Source: Deltaproteobacteria bacterium (GTDB taxonomy: Bacteria; Desulfobacterota; Syntrophia; Syntrophales; UBA2185). Taken from it: DNA of 5,443 bases. A program made the translations under genes and the position numbers. The notes below the pieces were generated by a model, which did no database searches, was not told the origin of the DNA, and was given only the letters and a program-made list of their open reading frames with translations. Positions 1-5,443 of this stretch are shown here, in pieces (within the stretch, counting starts at the first letter, position 1; every line of letters begins with the position of its first letter). The DNA lies in the NCBI GenBank assembly GCA_026388495.1, contig JAPLJQ010000376.1:1-5443 (forward strand). Reading direction: 5' to 3'.

Positions 1-231
1 TACGATAAACTGGAAGACGGCACATATGCGGGACGTATTCCGGCATGCAATGGTGTTATCGCCTTTGGTTCCTCTTTGCGTGAATGTGAGGATGAACTGC
101 ACTCTACGCTTGAAGACTGGATACTGGTTGGCTTGAAGCTTGGACATCCGCTGCCTGTTATTTCAAAAATTGACCTGAATAAAATTATGAACGTTTTATC
201 AAACAGGACTTATAATAATGCCCATTTATGA
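1..231 (+). CDS. HicB-like antitoxin, C-terminal part (5' end outside window)
   Basis: The open frame enters from the left edge and gives 76 residues before TGA at 229-231. The visible part begins YDKLEDGTYAGRIP and continues through an LxECxxELxxxLEDWILxGLxLGxPLP segment to IDLN. This matches the HicB antitoxin family: a partial RNase H-like fold with a strand-rich GxYxGxIP region, then the helix that carries EL...LE.W. In characterised HicAB systems HicB neutralises the small mRNA-cleaving toxin HicA and represses the operon. No HicA gene lies downstream, because fmdB follows at once, so a partner would have to be upstream and out of view, or this is a solitary HicB. About 16 residues follow the conserved DLN; they look unconserved and run into the fmdB start, overlapping it by 14 bases. 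The family call is fairly firm; antitoxin activity is inferred. Confidence 0.75.
   Translation, partial: YDKLEDGTYAGRIPACNGVIAFGSSLRECEDELHSTLEDWILVGLKLGHPLPVISKIDLNKIMNVLSNRTYNNAHL
205..208 (+). promoter_or_regulatory. Ribosome binding site of the fmdB-type gene
   Basis: AGGA lies nine bases before the ATG at 218, inside the end of the HicB-like frame. It supports that start and suggests that translation of the small zinc-ribbon protein is coupled to the upstream gene. Confidence 0.5.
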
Positions 232-424
232 ATTTGAATGCAGCGCTTGCAGCCATATCTTTGAACGGCTTATGAAGGTCGGGGAAAGTTACGACAGCCT
301 GGCCTGTCCGGAATGCAGCGCTGAAAAACCAAAAAAGTTGATCGGTTCGTGCAGCTTCCACAGCCGGGAAAGATACGAAGAAGGCTTGGCAAGAAGAATG
401 TCCGCCCGCGCACAGCAAAAATAA
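218..424 (+). CDS. FmdB-family zinc-ribbon protein
   Basis: This 68-residue protein starts MPIYEFEC, the hallmark N-terminus of the FmdB / CxxC_CxxC_SSSS putative regulatory family. Two cysteine pairs, C8-C11 (CSAC) and C30-C33 (CPEC), form a probable zinc ribbon. The aromatic and hydrophobic residues between them (F15, L18, Y25) are typical. A charged tail, roughly residues 48-68, is probably disordered. The family name comes from a gene in a formamidase/amidase operon, where a regulatory role was proposed; the biochemical function of most members is unknown. Length is normal for the short form. It overlaps the HicB-like gene by 14 bases and ends shortly before hflX, so all three are probably on one transcript. 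Family assignment is secure, role is not. Confidence 0.88.
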   Translation: MPIYEFECSACSHIFERLMKVGESYDSLACPECSAEKPKKLIGSCSFHSRERYEEGLARRMSARAQQK

Positions 425-461
425 TCCCAAACCCCAAAACGAAAATGGAGCAGCATTCCCT

Positions 462-2081
462 ATCGACAGGATTCATGGCAATACCACCGGACTGAAGCCG
501 GAACAGATCAGGCGACTTTCGCATCTCTATCGCCGCCGTGTTCCTCCGGAACAGATCATCACCCATGAGCTGGCCAGGCAGATCACCGATCTTTCCCGTG
601 AAATCAACCGCCAGATCGGTATTCTCATCAGCCGGAGAGGGGAGATTACCTGTGTCATCGCAGGCTCCCACAAAGACATTCTCATCCCCGACCTTGACAG
701 ATTCCGCGCCGCATCAACGCGATTCAGGGGATTGCGCCTGATCCACACCCATCTGAGCGGCGAAGGTCTTACCACCGACGATCTGACCGATCTGGCATTG
801 CTCCGCCTCGATCTTGTCTGCGCCATCGAGACCGGCGAAGACGGCCTTCCCGGCTATGCCCATACAGCCCATCTCATCCCGGAAAATCCGGAAGGAAAAT
901 ACTGGTCCATCTCCAAACCCACCCGACCGTCAGAAATGGACCTCAATTTCACGCACTTTATCCAGGCGCTGGAAAGCGAATTTGCGAAAAAACAAAAGAC
1001 CCGCAAGGTGGATTCCATCGACCGGGCAATTCTTATCCGGGTGGAAACCAATCCCCTCCATGACAGCGCAAGTTCCCTCCATGAACTGAAAGAACTTGCC
1101 CGGTCCTGCGGCGTCGAAGTCTTCGACACCGTCATCCAACACCGGGGGGAGGCGGATCCCCGGTTTCTCCTCGGCAAGGGGAAACTTTCCGACCTGGTCA
1201 TCAGGGCTATGCAGATAGGGGCCAATATCCTGATCTTTGACCATGAGTTGACTCCCGCCCAGGTTCGGTCCATTTCCGAATTCACAGAAATGAAAGTGAT
1301 TGACCGCACCCAGGTCATTCTCGATATTTTTGCCCGGCGGGCCCACAGCCGGGAAGGACAATTACAGGTGGAACTCGCCCAGTTGAAATACCTTCTCCCC
1401 AGGCTGGCCATAAAAAACACGGCCATGTCGCGCCTTACCGGCGGCATCGGCGGAACAGGCCCCGGCGAGACAAAACTTGAAATCAACCGGCGACGGGTAA
1501 GGGAAAAGATTCACCGCCTCGAAGGAGAACTCCGGTCTATCGAAAAGGCAAGAAGCCAGCGCCGGGTGAAGCGGGAGAGAAGGGGGCTCCCGATCATCTC
1601 GATCGTGGGCTATACAAATGCCGGGAAATCTACGCTCTTGAATACCCTGACAAAAAGCCATGTCTTCACAGAGAACCGTCTCTTTGCCACCCTTGACCCA
1701 AAAAGCTCCAGGCTCCGTTTCCCGAGGGATACGGAAGCGATCATCACCGATACGGTCGGCTTCATCCGGGATCTTCCGAAGGATCTTTTTGCCGCCTTCC
1801 GGGCAACCCTTGACGAACTCCAGGAAGCGGACGTCCTCCTCCACGTCATTGATGTGAGCAATCCCGCTTTTGAAAACCATATCACCGCCGTCGAAAAGAT
1901 CCTGGAGGATCTCGATATCATCGGAAAACCAACGATTCGTGTCTTTAACAAGGAAGACAATGTCCCCGACAAGGATCTCCTGGCCGCCCTCTGTCAGCGA
2001 TTTGGCGCTCTTGCCGTATCGGCACTGAATCCCGGCAGCCTTCCTCCTCTCCTGAAAAAGCTGGAAACCCTGATAAAATAG
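462..2081 (+). CDS. hflX: GTPase HflX, long form; 5' end uncertain (no standard start codon)
   Basis: HflX is a GTPase that binds the 50S subunit and, in characterised bacteria, splits stalled 70S ribosomes after heat or other stress. Numbered from base 462 (539 residues): the HflX N-domain motif HRGEADPRFLLGKGK starts at 227; a glycine-rich GGIGGTGPGE loop is at 327-336, followed by a charged helical segment (341-375). The G domain has Walker A GYTNAGKST (383-391), switch I Thr in FATLDP (T410), DTVGF (430-434), NKED (496-499) and SALN (520-523). About 130 residues precede the core shared with the shorter E. coli protein, as in deltaproteobacterial long forms. The frame is open from 342, but the first standard start is TTG 732, which would remove conserved sequence beginning IHGNTTGLKPEQ. 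I place the start at ATC 462, with GGAG at 447-450; ATT 471, or a frameshift downstream of ATG 445, are alternatives. Function is confident; the exact 5' end is not. Confidence 0.9.
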   Translation: MDRIHGNTTGLKPEQIRRLSHLYRRRVPPEQIITHELARQITDLSREINRQIGILISRRGEITCVIAGSHKDILIPDLDRFRAASTRFRGLRLIHTHLSGEGLTTDDLTDLALLRLDLVCAIETGEDGLPGYAHTAHLIPENPEGKYWSISKPTRPSEMDLNFTHFIQALESEFAKKQKTRKVDSIDRAILIRVETNPLHDSASSLHELKELARSCGVEVFDTVIQHRGEADPRFLLGKGKLSDLVIRAMQIGANILIFDHELTPAQVRSISEFTEMKVIDRTQVILDIFARRAHSREGQLQVELAQLKYLLPRLAIKNTAMSRLTGGIGGTGPGETKLEINRRRVREKIHRLEGELRSIEKARSQRRVKRERRGLPIISIVGYTNAGKSTLLNTLTKSHVFTENRLFATLDPKSSRLRFPRDTEAIITDTVGFIRDLPKDLFAAFRATLDELQEADVLLHVIDVSNPAFENHITAVEKILEDLDIIGKPTIRVFNKEDNVPDKDLLAALCQRFGALAVSALNPGSLPPLLKKLETLIK

Positions 2082-2180
2082 CCCTTTATTTTCCGGGGAT
2101 TGTTCTGATATAGTGCAGGCAATCCGCTTACCCGTGCCGGAGCGCCAAAAAACTGATGACAGTGATGGTGTAACGTTCCC
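2082..2180 (+). other. Intergenic gap between hflX and the GT2 gene
   Basis: The gap is 99 bases. It holds a modest inverted repeat, GGATTG (2097-2102) with CAATCC (2120-2125), that encloses a short inner CTG/CAG pairing. There is no run of T after it, so it is not a convincing intrinsic terminator. A possible extended -10 element falls within the loop. The gap suggests that the glycosyltransferase pair is a transcription unit separate from hflX. Confidence 0.4.
2106..2114 (+). promoter_or_regulatory. Possible extended -10 promoter for the GT2/TPR pair
   Basis: TGATATAGT fits the extended -10 pattern TGnTATAAT with one mismatch. The hexamer 17 bases upstream (TTATTT, 2086-2091) is a poor -35 box, which extended -10 promoters can tolerate. 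Initiation would fall near base 2121, giving a leader of about 60 bases. The call rests on consensus alone. Confidence 0.3.
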
Positions 2181-2933
2181 ATGTTCAACAATAAAAAAGT
2201 GATTGTTGTGATGCCCGCCTACAACGCCGTCAAAACCCTCCGGAGAACCTACGACGAGGTGATGGATCAGGGCATTGTTGATCTCGTCATCGTGGTCGAT
2301 GATGGAAGCCGTGATGAAACCGTCACCGTTGCCCGAACCTTACCCTGCACAAGGCTCTGCGTCCATCCGAGTAATCGCGGATATGGAGCAAATCAGAAAA
2401 CCTGTTACAAACTGGCCATTGAAGAGGGAGGAGACATTATCATTATGGTTCATCCCGATTATCAGTACACACCGAAACTCATACCGGCCATGTCATCCAT
2501 GATAGGAAATAATCTTTACCATTGCGTGCTTGGTTCAAGGATTCTCGGCGGATATGCCCTGGAAGGAGGCATGCCAGTATGGAAATACGCGGCCAATCGA
2601 ATGCTTACGTTTGCGGAGAATTTACTGCTCGGCGCAAAACTTTCCGAGTATCACACGGGATACCGCGCCTTTTCGAGGGAACTTCTGGAAAAACTGCCTC
2701 TTGATTCGAATTCCGATGATTTTGTCTTTGACAACCAGATGCTGGCCCAGATTTTGTGGTATGGCTATACCATTGCCGAGGTCAGTTGCCCGACCCAATA
2801 CGCTGCCGACTCTTCATCGATTAATTTTCACCGGAGCGTCAAATATGGTATCGGTTGTATCCTGACAGCGTTGTCGTTTCGTCTGACAAAGATGAATCTC
2901 ATCAGATCAAGGCTATTCATCAATCATGCTTAA
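2181..2933 (+). CDS. Family 2 glycosyltransferase, polyprenyl-phosphate sugar synthase-like
   Basis: This 250-residue, single-domain GT-A enzyme resembles the DPM1/DPG-synthase-like part of family GT2, whose members transfer a sugar from a nucleotide donor to a polyprenyl phosphate or related acceptor. The nucleotide-binding strand VVMPAYNA is at 9-16 and VVDDGSRDET at 38-47. HPDYQY at 91-96 stands where many GT2 enzymes have DxD, with D93 the likely metal ligand. GSRILGG is at 118-124, YHTGYRAFSRELL at 157-169, and SDDFVFDNQML at 178-188. No membrane-spanning helix is evident, so it probably works at the cytoplasmic membrane face. ATG 2181 keeps the KKVIVVMPAYN strand intact; its ribosome binding site is weak (GATGG, 2164-2168). 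The end overlaps the next gene by 8 bases, so the products are probably made together. Sugar and acceptor are unknown. Confidence 0.87.
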   Translation: MFNNKKVIVVMPAYNAVKTLRRTYDEVMDQGIVDLVIVVDDGSRDETVTVARTLPCTRLCVHPSNRGYGANQKTCYKLAIEEGGDIIIMVHPDYQYTPKLIPAMSSMIGNNLYHCVLGSRILGGYALEGGMPVWKYAANRMLTFAENLLLGAKLSEYHTGYRAFSRELLEKLPLDSNSDDFVFDNQMLAQILWYGYTIAEVSCPTQYAADSSSINFHRSVKYGIGCILTALSFRLTKMNLIRSRLFINHA

Positions 2934-4929
2934 GGCACTTAACTCCCACCGTGAACTCTTAATTTGCCTTTTACTCATTGTAACAACCCTTGCTGTCTTC
3001 TGGCCTGTAAAGAATCATGATTTTATAAACTATGATGACACCCTGTATATTACTAAAAACTCCCATGTGCAGGGCGGATTAACCTTCTCAGGCCTGAAAT
3101 GGGCATTCACTTCCACCCTCACCGGCAACTGGCATCCGCTTACGTGGCTTTCTCACATGCTGGACTGTCAGTTGTTTGGATTAAAACCAGGGTGGCATCA
3201 TTTGATGAATCTCTTCTTTCACATCGCCAGCACCTTGTTGCTCTTTCTTGTTCTGCACCGCATGACGAAGGCGCTCTGGCAATGTGCCTTCGTGGCTGCT
3301 CTCTTTGCATTGCATCCTCTTCATGTGGAATCCGTTGCCTGGGTGGCTGAACGAAAAGACGTTCTCTCCACCTTCTTCTGGATGCTCACCATAGGGGCTT
3401 ATGTCTATTATGTTGAGCATCCACGACCGCTGAGATATGTAATTACCCTTATATTTTTCGCCCTCGGATTGATGGCAAAACCCATGCTTGTCACCCTGCC
3501 CTTTGTCCTGCTCCTCCTGGATTACTGGCCCCTTAATCGCTTCTCATTCCATAAGGCGGATCCAGAAATCCATGCAGAGGCTCTTAAACCTGCGGCTCCC
3601 GCAAAGAAAAAAGTGCAGGCAAAAAACCCCAGTGATTCACTTTATGAATGGACATCGATTCGCCCTCTAATATGGGAAAAGGTTCCTTTCTTTGCTTTGA
3701 CAACTATTTTCAGTGTCCTGGCATACCTCACCCAGCAAAAAGAAGGCGCCATGGCAGCCTTAAAGGTAATACCATTCGATATCCGTGTTACAAACGCCCT
3801 CGTTTCCTATGTATCGTACCTCGGTAAAATGATATGGCCTCAAGACCTCGCAGTTTTCTACCCTCACCCGGGCATGTTACCCCCCTGGCAAGTTTTTGGA
3901 GCGGCTGCCCTCCTTTTGATTGTCACTTTCCCGATCATATGGACAGCAAGACGATTTCCTTACCTCCTTGTCGGATGGTTGTGGTATCTGGGTACTCTTG
4001 TGCCTGTTATCGGGATCGTACAGGTAGGACAACAGGCCATGGCAGACCGCTATACCTATGTCACTCTTGTCGGGCTTTTCATCATGGCTGCCTGGGGTCT
4101 TCCTCCGCTCGTTAAGAAAAATCGCCATCAAAAGGTTTTTCTCGGTGCATCAGCAGGTTTTGTTCTCGTAGCGCTCACATTTGTGACATGGACACAGGTT
4201 CGATATTGGCAAAACAGCATAACCTTATTTGAGCACGCACTTGATGTAACAAAGAATAATCATGTTTCCCATGACCGTCTGGGAAGTGCTTTGGATGATC
4301 AGGGTCGGATTGACGAAGCCATTGGTCATTATTCGGAGTCGCTGCGGATCAATCCAAATCAAGCGCCGGTATACAATAACCTTGGTGTTGCTCTCAAATC
4401 ACAGGGAAAGACCGGAGAGGCCATTTTACAGTTCAAGGAAGCACTCAAGATCAGCCCCAACGACGTAACGGCACTTTTTAACCTGGGATGTATCATGACT
4501 TCGCAAGGTAAGACACATGCGGCGATGAGCTTTTTTCAGAAGGCTCTTGATGTTGATCCTGACGACTTGGAATCTCATGTTATGTTGGGAAATGCTCTGG
4601 CCTTCGGCGGAAAACCCGATGAGGCGCTGGTTCATTATTCAAAAGCGCTTGAGATTAAACGTGACTATGCGGAAATACACTATAACATGGGCGTTATTCT
4701 TGCTTCCAAGGAAAGCGTCCATGAGGCCGTTTATCATTTTCGTGAAGTCCTTCGGATAGAACCAGACCATGCAATGGCGCACAACAATTTGGGGAGCCTT
4801 TTGGCATTGAAAGGCGAAATAAAGGAGGCCATCCACCATTTTCAGGAAGCAGTCCGTATTCAACCCACCAATAAAATGGCGAAAGATAATCTTAATCAAG
4901 CCCTTGCTCAACAGCAGAAATCCAGGTGA
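2926..4929 (+). CDS. Polytopic membrane protein with C-terminal TPRs, TMTC-like (putative GT-C glycosyltransferase)
   Basis: The protein has 667 residues. Residues 1-425 are a polytopic membrane part with about 10-11 probable spans, including 11-29, 92-112, 118-134, 147-163, 170-200, 253-269, 322-339, 345-364, 376-392 and 403-422. NYDD (35-38) follows the first span, where GT-C enzymes carry catalytic acidic residues. HPLHVESVAWVAERKDVLS (130-148) and GQQAMADRYTYV (368-379) are signatures I associate with this bacterial class. From 428 there is half a TPR, then six 34-residue TPRs at 447-480, 481-514, 515-548, 549-582, 583-616 and 617-650, and a polar tail. This order matches eukaryotic TMTC O-mannosyltransferases, which use dolichyl-phosphate mannose. 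A polyprenyl-linked sugar from the overlapping GT2 enzyme could be the donor here; that is inference. Residues 207-240 form a Lys/Ala/Pro-rich loop. Translation is probably coupled to the GT2 gene, as no strong ribosome binding site is seen. Confidence 0.85.
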   Translation: MLKALNSHRELLICLLLIVTTLAVFWPVKNHDFINYDDTLYITKNSHVQGGLTFSGLKWAFTSTLTGNWHPLTWLSHMLDCQLFGLKPGWHHLMNLFFHIASTLLLFLVLHRMTKALWQCAFVAALFALHPLHVESVAWVAERKDVLSTFFWMLTIGAYVYYVEHPRPLRYVITLIFFALGLMAKPMLVTLPFVLLLLDYWPLNRFSFHKADPEIHAEALKPAAPAKKKVQAKNPSDSLYEWTSIRPLIWEKVPFFALTTIFSVLAYLTQQKEGAMAALKVIPFDIRVTNALVSYVSYLGKMIWPQDLAVFYPHPGMLPPWQVFGAAALLLIVTFPIIWTARRFPYLLVGWLWYLGTLVPVIGIVQVGQQAMADRYTYVTLVGLFIMAAWGLPPLVKKNRHQKVFLGASAGFVLVALTFVTWTQVRYWQNSITLFEHALDVTKNNHVSHDRLGSALDDQGRIDEAIGHYSESLRINPNQAPVYNNLGVALKSQGKTGEAILQFKEALKISPNDVTALFNLGCIMTSQGKTHAAMSFFQKALDVDPDDLESHVMLGNALAFGGKPDEALVHYSKALEIKRDYAEIHYNMGVILASKESVHEAVYHFREVLRIEPDHAMAHNNLGSLLALKGEIKEAIHHFQEAVRIQPTNKMAKDNLNQALAQQQKSR

Positions 4930-5091
4930 GTTGACTTTTTATCTGTAAAAGGTCATGCATTTATCAATGATAATGCTGATAATCTCTACTGTCTCGTCAA
5001 TCAAGAAATGTCATTTCGACCGCAGGGAGAAATCTAAGATTTCTCAGTCGTTATGACTCCTTCGAAATGACAGAGTATCGTTGACATGACA
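4930..5091. other. Convergent intergenic region
   Basis: These 162 bases separate two genes that end facing each other. The left part (4930-5000) is AT-rich and has no convincing gene, promoter or terminator. The right part holds the palindrome listed separately. No T-run follows the palindrome closely enough on either strand for a classical intrinsic terminator. Confidence 0.6.
5009..5072. repeat. Imperfect 64-base palindrome, probable dispersed repeat
   Basis: Outer arms TGTCATTTCGA (5009-5019) and TCGAAATGACA (5062-5072) are perfect inverse complements. Inner arms GAGAAATCT (5027-5035) and AGATTTCTC (5037-5045) are also perfect and separated by one base. Unequal segments of 7 and 16 bases lie between outer and inner arms. 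The longer one contains AGTC (5046-5049) and GACT (5055-5058), which can form a small side hairpin. From memory, intergenic palindromes of the type TGTCATTTCGA...GAGAAATCT recur in many bacterial genomes, so this is probably one copy of a dispersed, non-coding element. Its place between convergent 3' ends would allow a role in mRNA 3'-end protection or termination on both strands. Only one copy is in the window. Confidence 0.7.
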
Positions 5092-5443
5092 CTACGGTTT
5101 TTTCGATTCATCAACGATGCGATTGAGGAAGGCCTTTGCTGTTTTATCATCCGGATTCAGACGCAACACCTCCCTGAATTGATCTGCGGCCTGATCATGT
5201 TTCCCATACATGAACAAGACGCTTGCCAGCATGCCATGTGCATTCACCACACCGGGTCCGAGTTGGACGGCTTTGTTTAAATACCGGATTGCATCATCAA
5301 ACTTGCCTTGTGTGGCCAGGGCAGCGCCATAATTTATATACGCAGGAGTCATATTGGGGTTAAACTGTAATGCCGTTGTGAAATGAGAGATGGCCTCTTC
5401 GGTCTTTCCCTGCCGAAGCAGCTCATTGCCTAAATTGGCGTGA
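5092..5443 (-). CDS. TPR protein, C-terminal part (5' end outside window)
   Basis: The minus-strand frame is open from the right window edge to TAG at 5094-5092, giving 116 visible residues. An internal ATG near 5352 is not the real start, because TPR sequence continues in frame upstream of it (HANLGNELLRQGKTEEAI). Three consecutive TPR units are visible, each with the LG/YG...A..QGK...DAI pattern and ending FNPN, LGPG or LNPD. They are followed by a short capping segment, KAFLNRIVDESKKP. TPRs are protein-binding helical hairpins; the visible part has no catalytic motif. The ending (TAKAFLNRI plus a polar tail) resembles that of the plus-strand TMTC-like protein (MAKDNLNQA plus a polar tail), so this may be the C-terminus of a related membrane/TPR protein. 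That needs the missing N-terminal part to decide. Confidence 0.8.
   Translation of the reverse strand, partial: HANLGNELLRQGKTEEAISHFTTALQFNPNMTPAYINYGAALATQGKFDDAIRYLNKAVQLGPGVVNAHGMLASVLFMYGKHDQAADQFREVLRLNPDDKTAKAFLNRIVDESKKP

Noticed and set aside
270..671. Minus-strand open frame across fmdB and the 5' end of hflX
   Set aside because: It is antisense to two recognised coding regions, and its Cys/Arg-rich translation matches no family I know.
854..1486. A 210-codon open frame on the minus strand inside hflX
   Set aside because: It lies fully antisense to a strongly conserved gene. Its product is rich in Ser, Arg and Trp with no recognisable domain, as expected for a shadow frame.
1362..1880. 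Minus-strand open frame opposite the HflX GTPase domain
   Set aside because: The opposite strand encodes all the G motifs, so this is a coding shadow.
732..2081. HflX beginning at TTG 732
   Set aside because: It would start in the middle of the conserved LRLIHTHLSGEG segment. Family-like sequence continues in frame for about 90 codons upstream, and no ribosome binding site stands before 732.
2097..2125. Hairpin GGATTG/CAATCC after hflX as an intrinsic terminator
   Set aside because: The loop is large, the inner pairing is interrupted and no T-run follows, so termination here is not supported.
4961..4982. Inverted repeat TTATCA...TGATAA after the TMTC-like gene
   Set aside because: The stem has only six weak A/T-rich pairs around a 10-base loop, and no T-tract follows. 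It is too weak to call a terminator or operator.
5081..5086. TTGACA, a perfect -35 hexamer on the plus strand
   Set aside because: No suitable -10 box follows and no plus-strand gene lies downstream; the next gene is on the minus strand.
5086..5280. Plus-strand open frame opposite the minus-strand TPR gene
   Set aside because: The minus strand carries clear TPR periodicity through the same bases, whereas the plus-strand product has no recognisable domain.

Overview
The window reads as chromosomal DNA from a Gram-negative bacterium. The best guess is a Desulfobacterota (former Deltaproteobacteria) lineage of the Syntrophus type. This rests on remembered family resemblance: a long-form HflX with an N-terminal extension, a GT2 enzyme paired with a multi-membrane-span TPR protein of the TMTC-like class, and a HicB-type protein ending in a DLN motif. 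No rRNA, tRNA, CRISPR array or insertion sequence was found.

Layout. Bases 1-231 (+) are the C-terminal part of a HicB-like antitoxin. Its stop codon lies inside the start of a 68-residue FmdB-type zinc-ribbon protein (218-424, +). Next comes the ribosome-associated GTPase HflX, ending at 2081 (+). Its conserved reading frame continues well upstream of the first standard start codon (TTG at 732), to about base 462-471, but contains no ATG, GTG or TTG there. The gene therefore uses a rare start codon or carries a small frameshift near its 5' end. A 99-base gap with a possible extended -10 promoter leads to a two-gene unit: a family 2 glycosyltransferase (2181-2933, +) overlapping by 8 bases a 667-residue membrane/TPR protein (2926-4929, +). 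After a 162-base convergent gap holding a 64-base imperfect palindrome, the C-terminal part of a second TPR protein is encoded on the minus strand (5092 to the window edge).

How the genes may work together. The first three genes are closely packed and probably co-transcribed, but share no obvious pathway. The GT2 enzyme resembles polyprenyl-phosphate sugar synthases, and its partner resembles eukaryotic TMTC O-mannosyltransferases (GT-C-like membrane part plus C-terminal TPRs). A plausible reading is a lipid-linked sugar donor synthase feeding a membrane glycosyltransferase that uses TPRs to hold protein or glycan substrates. The minus-strand TPR gene may be a second member of the same class.

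The points most worth a second look are the missing start codon of hflX, a JAMM/RadC-like HxH segment in the HflX N-terminal extension, the GT2/TMTC-like pair, and the intergenic palindrome. No intrinsic terminator with a clear U-tract was seen, and no gene-free stretch exceeds 300 bases.
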